Positions 15,322-25,000 of a DNA stretch of 64,000 bases are shown here, piece by piece. The stretch covers positions 186,001 through 250,000 of the forward strand of contig NZ_BJXB01000003.1 of assembly GCF_007990775.1 (NCBI RefSeq), written 5' to 3'. Within the stretch, counting starts at the first letter, position 1. Each line of letters opens with the position of its first letter. The notes beneath the pieces were generated by a model that saw only the letters and a program-made list of their open reading frames with translations, was not told the DNA's origin and ran no database searches. The stretch comes from Deinococcus cellulosilyticus NBRC 106333 = KACC 11606. Its GTDB lineage: Bacteria; Deinococcota; Deinococci; Deinococcales; Deinococcaceae. The translations under genes were made by a program, and so were the position numbers.

Positions 15322-16019
15322 AAGGTGGAATGAAACCCTCCATCCAGGCTTACAACACCCCGGAGAAGGCTGCAGACTACCACGCAGGTCTGCAGCCAGG
15401 TTCCATTCGGGACCGCATGTTGCAGGTCACCGCCCAGACCCTCAGAGACGCCCTGCCTGATGGGGGAAGGGTGCTGGAACTCGGCGCTGGAACCGGACAC
15501 CTGACCCGCAAGATTCTGGAACTCAACCACTTTGCAGAAGTGCTGCCCACCGACGGCTCAGAAGAGATGCTCTCTGTTGCCCGAAACAGCATGCCAAGTG
15601 TGCCCTTTCAGCTGCTGGACTACTTTGACCCAGACTGGAGCCAGTCTTTCTCGGGCATTCGGGGTGTGGTCAGCAGCCTGACTTTTCACTACCATCCTGA
15701 GAAATCCCGCCTGTTCAGAGAAATCCACGCCCTGCTTCCCCGGGGTGGTGTGCTGGTCTTTGCAGACAAAATCGCTCCAGACCATCCTTTACAGGCTTCA
15801 CTGTTCGATTACGAAAATGCCCGCCGCTGGTTGAAGCGTCATCCCCTGCCAGAGGAAGTGGCGGAAGTGGCCCAGAAAACCGAGGCCTGGAACCGCCAGT
15901 CTGGCAAACACCTGGAAACGGCATCCCGCTTGCTGAATCACCTCGAACGGGCCGGATTCATGGCCGGGCAACTCTGGCAGGAGCACAACCATGCCATTTT
16001 TGCTGCTGTCCGGAAATGA
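15318..16019 (+). CDS. Class I SAM-dependent methyltransferase
   Basis: A 233-residue Rossmann-fold methyltransferase with motif I VLELGAGTGHLT at residues 53 to 64, an acidic SAM-ribose contact (PTDGS near 75), and motif IV/post-I regions VVSSLTFHYH and LLPRGGVLVFADK. The substrate is not evident; the overall pattern resembles methyltransferase 11/25-type enzymes acting on small molecules. It is translationally coupled to hisZ (ATGA overlap); an ATG at 15330 after GGTGG is the alternative start. A paralogue lies at 16295, just before hisG, suggesting tandem duplication. Confidence 0.8.
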   Translation: MKGGMKPSIQAYNTPEKAADYHAGLQPGSIRDRMLQVTAQTLRDALPDGGRVLELGAGTGHLTRKILELNHFAEVLPTDGSEEMLSVARNSMPSVPFQLLDYFDPDWSQSFSGIRGVVSSLTFHYHPEKSRLFREIHALLPRGGVLVFADKIAPDHPLQASLFDYENARRWLKRHPLPEEVAEVAQKTEAWNRQSGKHLETASRLLNHLERAGFMAGQLWQEHNHAIFAAVRK

Positions 16020-16064
16020 ACGGCCAGTCTTCTGTCTTGCTGAAGGTTGGTTGATTCGAGGGGC

Positions 16065-16239
16065 CATCAGCCATCAGCCGTCAGCTTTCAGCCTCAAAAG
16101 ACCTGCAATCTGCAGAACAGGCCAGAACACCAGGAGCATCATTTTCCTTCAGGACAGACTCCAGGGCTGCTGCAGGCTGTGGCGAAAGCATCAGGTGGTT
16201 TTTTGCTGATGGCTGACCGCTGAATGCTGATGGCTCATC
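16065..16239 (+). repeat. Pair of inverted heptanucleotide arrays
   Basis: Four heptads on the left (CATCAGC, CATCAGC, CGTCAGC, TTTCAGC; 16065-16092) face five on the right (GCTGATG, GCTGACC, GCTGAAT, GCTGATG, GCTCATC; 16205-16239) in inverted orientation with about 110 bases between. The arrays can pair with each other. The middle part shows no gene. Confidence 0.7.
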
Positions 16240-16294
16240 TCCATCAGCCATTTCACGCTTTGCGCTGCCCCGTTGTGATCGCTAGACTGCACCC

Positions 16295-16987
16295 ATGACA
16301 GATGCCATCCGGGCGTACCATGATCCAGACCGGGCCAGACGCTACCACACCCAGCATGCTTTTGATCCTCCCCGCAAAGCACGCATGTTTGAGGTGATGC
16401 TGGACACCCTGCGTGCCCTGATTCCTGCGGGTGGCAGGGTGCTGGAACTCGGGGCAGGCAGCGGAGATTTTACAAAGGTGCTGCTGGATTCGGGGTTTTT
16501 CTCCCGAATCGAGGCCACAGATGGGGCAGAAGAGATGCTTTCCCTTGCACAGTCTGAAATCACGGCAGAGCAGGTCTCTTTCAGGCTGCTGGACTTCACC
16601 CGGCCCTGGAGCGCCCCAGAGCCTCTGGATGCCATCGTGAGCAGCATGGCGCTTCACCATGCCCCGGACAAACTCTTCAGCTTCCAGCAGGCCTTTCAGG
16701 CGCTCAGGCCGGGAGGTGTGCTGGTGATTGGAGACCACATTGCAGGGGCCACCCCGCACACCCACCGCCTGATTTCGCTGGAACGGGCACGGGTCAAACA
16801 GATCCCTGAAGCGCAGGTGCCAGACTGGATTTTGCAGGACGAGCAGGCCCAGGCGGCACAGGGCAACATCTGTGAACCCCTAGATGTTTACCTGAATGTG
16901 TTGCAACAGGCAGGCTTCATGCACGTAGACTGTTTGTGGCGAGACCACTGGATGGCTGTCGTCCTTGCCCTGAAACCTTATGAGTGA
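16295..16987 (+). CDS. Class I SAM-dependent methyltransferase, paralogue
   Basis: A 230-residue methyltransferase with motif I VLELGAGSGDFT at residues 49 to 60, ATDGAEEML as the ribose-binding acidic segment, and VVSSMALHHAPDK/LRPGGVLVIGDH-type later motifs. It aligns over its length with the 15318 enzyme (same N-terminal AYxxPxxAxxYH pattern), so the two arose by duplication. A TAGACT box lies 6 bases before the ATG, predicting a leaderless mRNA and independent transcription from hisZ. Its stop overlaps hisG by 8 bases, so it drives hisG expression. The substrate is unknown. Confidence 0.8.
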   Translation: MTDAIRAYHDPDRARRYHTQHAFDPPRKARMFEVMLDTLRALIPAGGRVLELGAGSGDFTKVLLDSGFFSRIEATDGAEEMLSLAQSEITAEQVSFRLLDFTRPWSAPEPLDAIVSSMALHHAPDKLFSFQQAFQALRPGGVLVIGDHIAGATPHTHRLISLERARVKQIPEAQVPDWILQDEQAQAAQGNICEPLDVYLNVLQQAGFMHVDCLWRDHWMAVVLALKPYE

Positions 16988-17612
16988 CCAACTGCACATC
17001 CCCGAAGGCCTGACCCTGACCCTCGCCCTCCCCAAAGGACGGGTGATGGAAACCGGAATTGAACTCCTGCGCAAAGCAGGACTCCCCCTCACCATCCCCG
17101 AAAAAAGCCGCCTCCTCAGGCACCACTTCGGCCCCATCACCCTGCTTGAACTGCGCAACAGCGATGTTCCCGCCTACGTGGACCTCGGTGTTGCAGATGC
17201 AGGCATTGTCGGGAAAGACGTGCTGCTCGAAGCAGGCCGGGACATCTTTGAACCCCTCGATCTGAAATACGGTGCATGCCGTCTGGCCCTGATCCGTGAA
17301 AAAGGGGCAAACGGTCCCATCAACCGGGTCGCCAGCAAGTACCCCCACGTGGCCGCCCAGTACCTGCGGGAAAAAGGCTCCACCGCAGAGGTCATCAAAC
17401 TGAACGGCAACATCGAACTGGCCTGCCTCACTGGCCTTGCCGACGCAGTTGTGGACATTGTGGAAACCGGAAGCACCCTGAAAGCCAACAACCTGGAAGA
17501 AGTCGAAACCATCGCCCAGTCCAGCGCCCGCTTTGTGGTGGCCCGCAGCAGCCTGAAACTGAAACGGGCCATCCTCAGGCCCCTGATTCACAGGCTGTCG
17601 GAACTGGTTTAG
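16980..17612 (+). CDS. hisG: ATP phosphoribosyltransferase catalytic subunit, short form
   Basis: A 210-residue HisG, the committed enzyme of histidine biosynthesis (ATP plus PRPP). It has the N-terminal LALPKGRV motif, YVDLGVADAGIVGKDVLLE and the PRPP-binding VDIVETGSTLKANNL. The C-terminal ACT-like regulatory domain is absent, which is the short form that needs HisZ; hisZ is 1.7 kb upstream. The ATG lies within the end of the preceding methyltransferase, so it is translationally coupled. Feedback control by histidine would act through HisZ, as known for this family. Confidence 0.93.
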   Translation: MSDQLHIPEGLTLTLALPKGRVMETGIELLRKAGLPLTIPEKSRLLRHHFGPITLLELRNSDVPAYVDLGVADAGIVGKDVLLEAGRDIFEPLDLKYGACRLALIREKGANGPINRVASKYPHVAAQYLREKGSTAEVIKLNGNIELACLTGLADAVVDIVETGSTLKANNLEEVETIAQSSARFVVARSSLKLKRAILRPLIHRLSELV

Positions 17613-17641
17613 TCCCCCCTGTGCACGCTCCTCTTGCACTG

Positions 17642-17711
17642 TCCCCCCTCAACTTTGTGGGGGGACAGCTCCAAATGAAATGAGGAGCAGGGGGGCAGAG
17701 CAAGGGGATCT
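17642..17711 (+). repeat. C/G-run palindromic intergenic element, copy 1
   Basis: GTCCCCCC, a 10-base loop and GGGGGGAC form a strong hairpin, followed by AGCTCC...GGAGC and then a GGGGATCT end. The same layout occurs twice at 31785-31936. It may also stop transcription after hisG, although no T run follows the hairpin. It abuts the stop of the ferredoxin-like gene. Confidence 0.6.
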
Positions 17712-17919
17712 ACTTCAACGTGTAAGCCAGTGCTTTAGAAGGACACTGGTCAATGACTGCACTGATCTCCTGGGCCGTGCCGTTCTCAATTTTGATCCAT
17801 GGGCGTTCTTTCGGCTGAAAAACCGACGCCAGACCGCGAGCACAGATGCCCGAGTGCTGGCAGATGTCGCTGTTCCAGTGGATGGTGATGCCCTCTCCTT
17901 CATAGTCGCGCTGTGCCAT
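17710..17919 (-). CDS. YjdI-like divergent single 4Fe-4S cluster protein
   Basis: A 69-residue protein of the divergent mono-cluster ferredoxin family (YjdI, Fer4_19). It shows DICQHSGICARGL at residues 18 to 30, PW at 40-41 and CPSKALAY at 59 to 66; Cys20, Cys26, Cys59 and probably His22 ligate the cluster. The function is probably electron transfer; the family's partner is unknown. GGAGGAAGGAAC precedes the ATG. Two small redox proteins of this type often stand alone, as here; the upstream acetyltransferase gene is 34 bases away on the same strand and may be co-transcribed. Confidence 0.85.
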   Translation of the reverse strand: MAQRDYEGEGITIHWNSDICQHSGICARGLASVFQPKERPWIKIENGTAQEISAVIDQCPSKALAYTLK

Positions 17920-17953
17920 GTTCCTTCCTCCTTGACTTCAGGGTAATGCGAGC

Positions 17954-18568
17954 TCACTGACCGGATTGTGGTGAGAGGTGCATGCCCAGATCATACGACC
18001 AGGGATGCTCTTGCAGGGTCTGAAAGCCCATGCGATGGTAGAAGGCCACAGCACGGGGATTGTCTCTGGAGACCCCCAGATGCACTCCTCTGATGCCCTG
18101 TGATCGCAGGAGGTCCAGAAAGGCCAGCATCAGGCGTTTGCCGTTTCCGCCTCCCTGTGCGCGGGGCAGCAGGTCGATGTGCAGGTGGGCAGGAAAGTCC
18201 TCTGCTTCCCCTCTCGCCTGATAGCCCCGGTGGATGGCACGGATCATGCGGGCATCCAGGCTCTGGTCTTCAGGGCCAGGCAGAGCGTACTGTTCCCTGA
18301 GGGCAGGCCACCAGTGTGCCTCTGTGCGTTGCTCGAAGACATGGGAATCCGGGGTGCCCACAATGTACCCACAGACCCCCTCTTCATCTTCAAGCACCAG
18401 ACAGGTTTCAGGGAACAGCACGCCATAAGGGGCAGCATAATAATGCCCGAGCAGCTTCGGGTCCCTGTACAGGTGGGTGGCGTCCCCACCATTGTCCCCG
18501 GTCTTCAGGCAGATGTGGTACAGGGCTTCAAGATCCTCAGGCTGGTAAAGACGAATCCTCGGGGTCAT
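17954..18568 (-). CDS. GNAT-family N-acetyltransferase
   Basis: A 204-residue acetyltransferase. The acetyl-CoA loop is RAQGGGNGKRLM, followed by VHLGVSRDNPRAVAFYHRMGF, the usual GNAT motifs A and B; the N-terminal part has CGYIVGTPD as the strand before it. The length is at the upper end for single-domain GNATs. The start ATG at 18568 is chosen over 18577 because the earlier codon lies inside a TATAGT -10 box; the chosen start is 7 bases after the box, which predicts a leaderless mRNA. The substrate is unknown; the N-terminal YQPEDLEALYHICLKTGD resembles hyaluronoglucosaminidase-associated GNATs. Confidence 0.85.
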   Translation of the reverse strand: MTPRIRLYQPEDLEALYHICLKTGDNGGDATHLYRDPKLLGHYYAAPYGVLFPETCLVLEDEEGVCGYIVGTPDSHVFEQRTEAHWWPALREQYALPGPEDQSLDARMIRAIHRGYQARGEAEDFPAHLHIDLLPRAQGGGNGKRLMLAFLDLLRSQGIRGVHLGVSRDNPRAVAFYHRMGFQTLQEHPWSYDLGMHLSPQSGQ

Positions 18569-18592
18569 GCATACCACTATAAGACCAGTTGG

Positions 18593-18656
18593 GCAGAAAG
18601 CAGACAGCAGAAAAGCTTAAGCTCTGGCTTAAATTGCCTTCTGCTTTCTGCCTTCT
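18593..18656. repeat. Inverted heptanucleotide arrays forming a hairpin
   Basis: GCAGAAA, GCAGACA, GCAGAAA on the left and GCCTTCT, GCTTTCT, GCCTTCT on the right are inverted copies, with TTAAGC-TCTG-GCTTAA between them. The whole element can fold into one long stem. It lies between the convergent-promoter end of the acetyltransferase and the stop of the SIS gene, and could act as a terminator for the latter. Confidence 0.7.
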
Positions 18657-18658
18657 CT

Positions 18659-19579
18659 TCAGTTCAGACTGTCATCTTCATCGACCCTGGGCTTGAAGTC
18701 TGCGTTCAGCAACTCTGCCACTTTGGTGTCTTTCGGGTCCTGGTTGTAGGTCAGGGCGAGGTAATAGCTCACCCAGGCCCCGAAGTACCACAGGTACAGG
18801 TTGCGTGCGTAATCGCTGAGGTTTTCAGGGGGCAGCACCGGAATGATCTCATCGATGCGGGTTTCCAGGATTTCACGGGCAAGCTGCATTTCAGCATCCG
18901 GTTCGCCGAGGATCAGGGCCACACGCTCATCTCCAGACTCGTGGCGGGCTTCAAAGCCTCCAGAGAGGGTGAGGAGGGGTTCATGCTCCAGAGGCACGCT
19001 CATGGACTTCCCAATGCGTCCCAGCAGTTGCTGCCATGCACCGATCAAGGGAGCGTAGCTTCTTGAAGCCAGCAGCAGGGGAGTGCGGGTCCACAGGGAC
19101 CACGCCAGTTGCTTGGCAGGGTTCTGTTCGGTGGGGATCTGGAAGGTGCAGCGGTCTGCCAGCAGGCGCAGGGCGGCATCGGCTTTTTCGGCCTCCTCAC
19201 TGTTGCCGGTGGCGTGGGCAAGGTACTGGGTGTAGGTGTAGAGGCTCAGGGGCTGGGTGGGCACCAGGTAATCCAGGTCCCTCAGGCTTGGGCTGACCCC
19301 CACACGCTGCACCTGGGCTCCACTGGCCTCGGCGATGTTCACGAGGTCCTCCCCTTCAGGGTCGTGCACGTTCCCGAGCAGGAACTGGGTTCCCTGGGCC
19401 ACCACAGTCTTTTCAATGAAGCTGGTGAGGCGCAGGGCCAGAGCCCCCTCCTCATAACCCACGGCTCCATAGGGTTGGGTCAGGATTTTGCGGGGTCCAG
19501 CATAGCTGCCAGGCAGGCCCTCGAGGGCATCATGCAGGTTTGAGGTGTCAAGTTCTTTGCGGCTGTGGTCGTCTAGCAT
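18659..19579 (-). CDS. SIS-domain phosphoglucose/phosphomannose isomerase-like protein
   Basis: A 306-residue protein resembling the bifunctional phosphoglucose/phosphomannose isomerase family, including its C-terminal domain. Residues 15 to 30 read DALEGLPGSYAGPRKI; YLVPTQPLSLYTYTQYLA precedes a helical C-terminal region with EILETRIDEIIPVLPP. It is shorter than the 340 or more residues of characterised archaeal enzymes and the SIS phosphosugar motifs are weak, so isomerase activity is uncertain. TAGAGT lies 6 bases before the ATG, predicting a leaderless mRNA. No pathway partner is adjacent. Confidence 0.65.
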   Translation of the reverse strand: MLDDHSRKELDTSNLHDALEGLPGSYAGPRKILTQPYGAVGYEEGALALRLTSFIEKTVVAQGTQFLLGNVHDPEGEDLVNIAEASGAQVQRVGVSPSLRDLDYLVPTQPLSLYTYTQYLAHATGNSEEAEKADAALRLLADRCTFQIPTEQNPAKQLAWSLWTRTPLLLASRSYAPLIGAWQQLLGRIGKSMSVPLEHEPLLTLSGGFEARHESGDERVALILGEPDAEMQLAREILETRIDEIIPVLPPENLSDYARNLYLWYFGAWVSYYLALTYNQDPKDTKVAELLNADFKPRVDEDDSLN

Positions 19580-19875
19580 ATGTTCACTCTACCGGGATTG
19601 ATGGGGGAAGAAAGTTCAGGGAGACCAGACAAAGCAGCGGCACTTTGCAGACGCTGCAAGATCATTTGGAGATCGCTCTCTTTGCTTTCGGGTTCTCAAA
19701 CGCATGTAACATCCGTGACTGTCGTTGCAGGATCAAGCATCCGCACATCTTTTCAAGCTTTTCATCTAAAGGTGCTAGAATCTTCTGCGTGTGTGCAAAC
19801 TGCCTGATCCCAACACCACGATCTGCGTGGGGGTCGTCCAGAAAAACACCTTGCATGGCGTGGTGTCTGAACATG
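19580..19875. other. Intergenic stretch without a recognised gene
   Basis: About 300 bases between the SIS gene and tRNA-Arg. Apart from the TAGAGT box of the SIS gene at 19586-19591 and an inverted echo of the tRNA terminator stem (GCGTGGTGT near 19858), nothing could be assigned. Short open frames here lack ribosome-binding sites. Confidence 0.5.
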
Positions 19876-19900
19876 AAAAACACCACGCGAAGCGTGGTGT
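19876..19900 (-). terminator. Terminator of tRNA-Arg
   Basis: On the minus strand ACACCACGC, loop TTC and GCGTGGTGT are followed by TTTT. It begins a few bases after the tRNA 3' end. Confidence 0.85.
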
Positions 19901-19903
19901 TGA

Positions 19904-19980
<77 letters not shown>

Positions 19981-19992
19981 AGGGCAGAAGGT

Positions 19993-20022
19993 AAAGTAGC
20001 ACGATGACCAGGAGGAAGTCAA
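19993..20022 (-). promoter_or_regulatory. Promoter of tRNA-Arg
   Basis: On the minus strand TTGACT (20022-20017), an 18-base spacer and TACTTT (19998-19993). It ends 12 bases before the tRNA 5' end. The same bases carry the AGGAGG ribosome-binding site of the divergent foldase gene. Confidence 0.7.
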
Positions 20023-21972
20023 GTGAAATCGGAAACACAACCAAGTAAAAGCCTGGGCGTGAGGATCGCCCTCGGTGTTGTCGCGTTTGCCCTGCTCGGA
20101 GGAATGACCTTCACCTTCCTGCCTTACCTGCAGCAAGGGGGCCTCTCCCAGAACGACGGAACACCGGCTTTCAAGGTCAATGACCAGACCGTCACCGAAG
20201 AGGACATCAAGGCGTTCCAGAGCCGCTCTGCCATCTTCAACAACACCGAAGGCATGATCGGGGATGACCTGAAGCGTGTGATGGTCAGCTACCTGATTCA
20301 GGAAGCTGCCCTGAAAGACGATGCCTCCAGCGTGAAAATCGCCAACAGCGAAGTGCAGAAGATCATTGATGACTACCGCAAGGCCAACAACCTGCAGGAC
20401 CGTCAGAAATGGCGTGAATTTGTCACCAACCAGCTGCAGACCACCGAACCCAAACTGCGCGAGGACCTGAGAAACAACCTGCGCATCCAGAAGCGCTCCG
20501 AGGAGGTCAAGGCCAGTGCAACCGTGACCGACCCCGAAGCGAAACTCTTCTACGAGGCCTTCAAGGACCAGTTCAAGTCTGAACCCCGTGTGGTGGCCCG
20601 CCAGATCGTGGTGAAAGACCAGGCCAAGGCTGCAGACCTGCTCAAGCAGGCCAGGGCTGGCGCAGACTTCGCCAAACTGGCCACCGAGAACAACACAGGT
20701 GATCTTGCCAAGACGGCAGGTGCGGTGGGTGCAACCGGTACGGAAACAGAGCCCAAGGAAGTGGCAAAACTCGCCTTCCCTGAAGCTGTGTCCACGGCGG
20801 TCTTCGCCCTGAAAGCCCCAGGCCTCACCGATGTGATCAAAGATGGCAGCAACTTCTACATCGTCAAGGTGGAAAAAATCCTCCCTGCTGCAGCCAAAAC
20901 CTTTGACGAGGCCAAAAATGATGTGATGACCAGGGCCAAGGCTTTCAAAGAAGCCCAGGTTGTTGAAGCCTGGCAGGAAAGCGTCGTCAAGAATGCCAAG
21001 GTCGAGTTCATCGACAGCAAATGGAAGGTGGAAGACCCCATTGTCGCTGTTGTGGACAAGCAGAACGTCAAGTACTCCGAGGTCCTCAACACCCTCTACA
21101 GCAACCAGCAGATCTCCCAGTTCATTCAGCCCGGCAACGCCCAGGCAGAGAGCTTCGTCAACCAGTTCTTCAAGCCCCAGGCCGTGGAAAGCCTGATCAA
21201 CCAGTACGCCGCTGTGGAGATCGCCAAGAAGCTGAACCAGCCCTTCATCGGGGGCCGTGCCCAGCTGGAAGCTGAACTCGTCGCCTACCAGGGCCGCAAC
21301 GAAACCGTCACCGAGGCAGAAATTGAAGCCTTCTACAAGCAGAACCAGACCCAGTACGCTGTTCCTGGCAGTGCCAGCCTGAAGGAAGCCTCCTTCAAGG
21401 ACAAGAACAAGGCCCTGGCCTTCCGTGACAGCTTCGTCAAGGGCGGCAAGGACTTCACCAAGGACGCAGGCAAGGCTGGAGCCACCGTCAACGAGACTGG
21501 AACCGTCACCGACACCAGCAGCAACGTGAGCCCCGTGATCCTGCAGAGCATCTTCAAATCCGGACGCCTCACCGGTGCAGGGGAAGGCAGCGTCAGCGAC
21601 GTTCTGGAAGTGGACAAGAAGTTCGTGGTGGCTTACGTTTCCGATCTGGTCAAACCCAGCGTGAAGACCCTCGCAGAAGTGCATGACGACATCCGCGAGC
21701 AGGTGCTGCAACAGAAGATCAGCCAGAAAGGCCAGGCCTTCATCACCGCCGAGCGCAAGAAGCTGAAAGTCGAAAACAAGCTGCAGGACATCCTGAAAGC
21801 CCAGCAGACCGAAGTGGACGCCGCCAACCCCAAAACCCTGGAAGACTCCCAGAAGGATTCCGGTTCTGCTGGTGGCACCAACTCCGGTGGCGAAACCAGT
21901 GGCACCGAGAACAAAGATTCTGGCACCACGGGCACCGAGAACAAAGACTCTGGCAGCACCAACAACCAGTAA
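20023..21972 (+). CDS. SurA/PpiD-like membrane-anchored foldase with internal duplication
   Basis: A 649-residue protein with a GTG start after AGGAGG. Residues 14 to 35 are a membrane anchor; the rest is outside. Two similar halves (about 45 to 330 and 340 to 605) each have a SurA-N-like helical region (PAFKVNDQTVTEEDI; PIVAVVDKQNVKYSEVL) and a parvulin-like region. The parvulin histidine of ARHIL is replaced (VARQIVV), so isomerase activity is doubtful and chaperone function more likely. The last 40 residues are a Gly/Ser/Thr tail with a TGTENKDSG repeat. It probably assists folding of envelope proteins. Confidence 0.85.
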   Translation: MKSETQPSKSLGVRIALGVVAFALLGGMTFTFLPYLQQGGLSQNDGTPAFKVNDQTVTEEDIKAFQSRSAIFNNTEGMIGDDLKRVMVSYLIQEAALKDDASSVKIANSEVQKIIDDYRKANNLQDRQKWREFVTNQLQTTEPKLREDLRNNLRIQKRSEEVKASATVTDPEAKLFYEAFKDQFKSEPRVVARQIVVKDQAKAADLLKQARAGADFAKLATENNTGDLAKTAGAVGATGTETEPKEVAKLAFPEAVSTAVFALKAPGLTDVIKDGSNFYIVKVEKILPAAAKTFDEAKNDVMTRAKAFKEAQVVEAWQESVVKNAKVEFIDSKWKVEDPIVAVVDKQNVKYSEVLNTLYSNQQISQFIQPGNAQAESFVNQFFKPQAVESLINQYAAVEIAKKLNQPFIGGRAQLEAELVAYQGRNETVTEAEIEAFYKQNQTQYAVPGSASLKEASFKDKNKALAFRDSFVKGGKDFTKDAGKAGATVNETGTVTDTSSNVSPVILQSIFKSGRLTGAGEGSVSDVLEVDKKFVVAYVSDLVKPSVKTLAEVHDDIREQVLQQKISQKGQAFITAERKKLKVENKLQDILKAQQTEVDAANPKTLEDSQKDSGSAGGTNSGGETSGTENKDSGTTGTENKDSGSTNNQ

Positions 21973-21996
21973 TTCTTCAAAACAAAAACCCAAAAG

Positions 21997-22025
21997 AAGA
22001 AGCCCCGAAAGTTCGGGGCTTCTTT
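21997..22025. terminator. Bidirectional terminator between foldase and RNase R genes
   Basis: AAGAAGCCCCGAA and TTCGGGGCTTCTT flank a 2-base loop, with A-rich and T-rich sides. It serves both convergent genes. Confidence 0.88.
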
Positions 22026-22040
22026 CATGTTTGCTGGAGG

Positions 22041-25000
22041 TTATTCTTCGCCAGAGCTGTCATTGCCCTTGCCGTTGGTTTTGGGCTTCCGGCGGCGGCG
22101 CTTCTGGGCGTCGTTCTTCTGGGCGTTGCCTTCGGTCCTGGTTTGCTGGGCAGGGTCTGCTTTCACCTGAGGCTGGGCTTCACGGGGCTCGGAAGGCTGA
22201 TACTGCTGGGGCTGAGGGACACTGCGCTCTCCCTTGCCTTCAGAAGGACGGCTGGCATTGCGGTCTGGATTCCTGGGAAGTTGCATGGGCTTCTGAGGAC
22301 GGGGTTTTTGCATGGGAATCGGAGATTCACCCCGGTTGCGTCCCTGGTTGCGCCCCTGGTCCCGATTCTGCTGCTGGGCTTTTTGCTGCTCCCTGCCCTG
22401 ATCGCGGTTCTGGTCGCGATTTTGATCCCGAGTCTGATCGCGGCGTTCCTGCTGATCTCTGCCGGAATTGCGGTTGCCGCCCTCCCGTGCCTGCTGGGGA
22501 GCCCGGTCCTGGCCTTTCTGTTGCTGGCCAGGGTTGCCCTGCTGTCCTTTGCCACGGTTCTGGCTCTGGTTTTGCTGCTTGTTCTGGGGAGGACGGTTGT
22601 TGCCGCCCCCGCCCCGGAAATCGCGTCTGGGCTGCTGGGGTTCATCGTCCCGCAGGTTTTCCACGGTCCAGTCTCCGAAGTAGAGTTTCTGCACCGTGAC
22701 GTTCACCGGGCGGGAGTACTCGTTTTTGGAGCGTTCCAGGGTGACCACGCGGCGTTTGCGTCCGCCCTGACCGCCTTGACCGCCAGCGTTGCCTCTGGCC
22801 TGCTGGGGAGTGGGTTTGCGGTTGTTGGTGTTTTGATTGGTGTTGCTGCCATTGTTCTGCGTCTCGCCCCTCTTGCGGGCGCGGGGTTTCTGATCCATGT
22901 CATTCTCCCAGAGGATGAAATCAATTTGTCTGGCTGCCAGGTTCACATTGGAAATCTGCACCTGCAGTTTGTCTCCCAGCTGGAAGCTCTGACCGTTGTT
23001 CTTGCCTTTCAGGGACATGGTGTCCTCGAAGAAGATGTAATAGTCGGGCAGGCTGGAGATGTGCACCAGTCCTTCAATGCCGTTTTGAATGGACACAAAG
23101 AACCCGAAGCTTGTCACGCTGCTGATGTGCCCATCGAAGACCTCGCCAAGCTGGCCCTGTGCCCACAGGCACTGGTAGTACTTGGTGAGTTCACGTTCGG
23201 CATCGCTCGCGGCGCGTTCCCGTTCGCTGGTGTGGTCGCCCATGCCAGCGAGTTTGTCGTGGATGCGTTCTTTTTCAGGCCCACTGATTTCCTGCTGCAG
23301 GTGCTTGCGCAGCATGCGGTGAACGAGCAGGTCCGGGTAACGGCGGATCGGGCTGGTGAAGTGCAGGTATTCCGAGAAGGCCAGTCCGAAGTGCCCGAGG
23401 TTGTGCTGGGCGTACTTGGCCTGCTTTAAGGAACGCAGCAGCAGGTGGTTGACCACGGTCTCTTTGGGGGTCCCGCGCACCTGTTTGAGGAGGGCCTGAT
23501 AGTTCTGGGGGGTGGGCTTCTCGTCGGCCTGCAGGCCCATTTTGGTGAGCATGTGGCGCAGTTCGGTCCAGCGGTCATCGCTGGGGTCCTCGTGCACCCG
23601 GTACAGGGCCGGGATGTGGTGTTCGATCATGTACTGGGCCACGACCTTGTTGGCGAGCAGCATCAGGTCCTCGATCATGCCACGGGCGGTTTCCTCGCGG
23701 ATGGGAATGAGTTCCAGACGCCCCTCTTTGTCCACCTCGACCTTGACCTCGCTGAGTTTGAAGTCCAGGGACCCTTCACGCAACCTGCGCTGGCGCATCT
23801 TGTTGGTGATTTTCAAGAGCAGATGCATGTCGCCTTCGAGGTGACGGGCATGGTCGGGGAGGGAAGCGGTGCCTTCACTGTAGGCCTGCACCTCGTCGTA
23901 GGTGAGGCGGGCTTTGGAGTGAATCACGCTGGGGGTGACGCTGTAGGTCAGGATGTCCATGTCAGGACCCATCTCGACCAGCGCACTCAAAGTCAGGCGG
24001 TCCTTGTGGGGCACCAGGGAGCACACGCCGTTGGAGAGCTTCTCGGGCAGCATGGGCAGGACCTTGCCAGGGAGGTACACGCTGGTGGCCCGCTGGTAGG
24101 CTTCCTTGTCGAGCGCACTGCCTTCGGTGACGTAGTAGGACACGTCTGCAATGTGAATGCCCAGCAGGAAGTTGCCGTTCTCCAGACGCTCGATGTGGAT
24201 GGCATCATCGAAGTCCTTGGCGTCCCGTCCGTCCACGGTGAAGATGTTCTTCTCACGCAGGTCCAGGCGGCCTTCCAGCATCTTCTTGGTGATGCGGGTG
24301 GAGATCTTCTCGGATTCCTTCTCCACTTCGATGGGAAATTCATCGCGCAGGTCGTACTGTGCGATCACCGCGCGGGTCTCGGTTTCCGGGGTGATTTCGG
24401 TGCCCAGCACTTCTTTGACCCTTGCGTAAGGCTCGCGGGTGTTCTCAGGCCAGTGCAGCTCAGCCACCAGACGGGAACCCAGGGCCACGTTTTCCAGCCC
24501 TTCAGAGAGCAGGGGGATGCTTCTGGCCAGACGGGTGTCGTCAGGGATCAGCACCTGGTTGCCTTTGCGCTCTTCCAGGGTTCCAATCAATTGGGCATTG
24601 CCGCGTTCGACAATGCGAACCACCACACCACGCGGCGAGTTCTCGTTCTTGCGTTTCTCTTCGGCTTTGATCTGGACGATGTCTCCGGTCCAGGCTCCCA
24701 GGGTGGCATCGGCAGGAATAAAGTAGTCTTCCTTGCCTGTTTCTGGAATCACAAAACCAAACCCACTGCTTGAGGACTGGAAGCGACCCCGCACCAGATT
24801 GGTGTCTTCCGGGTAGGCGTAAACACGCCTGCGCACCCGCACCACCTTGTCTTCTTCTGCCAGTTCTTCCAGCAGGGATTCCATGTTGCGCCGGTTCCCC
24901 AGGTTGTTCTTGACCACACGGGGAAGGGCACGTTCCAGATCCCGCACATGCCAGGTGCGGCGCTTCTGCTTCATGAACTCCAGCAGCACCTCTTTTGGAT

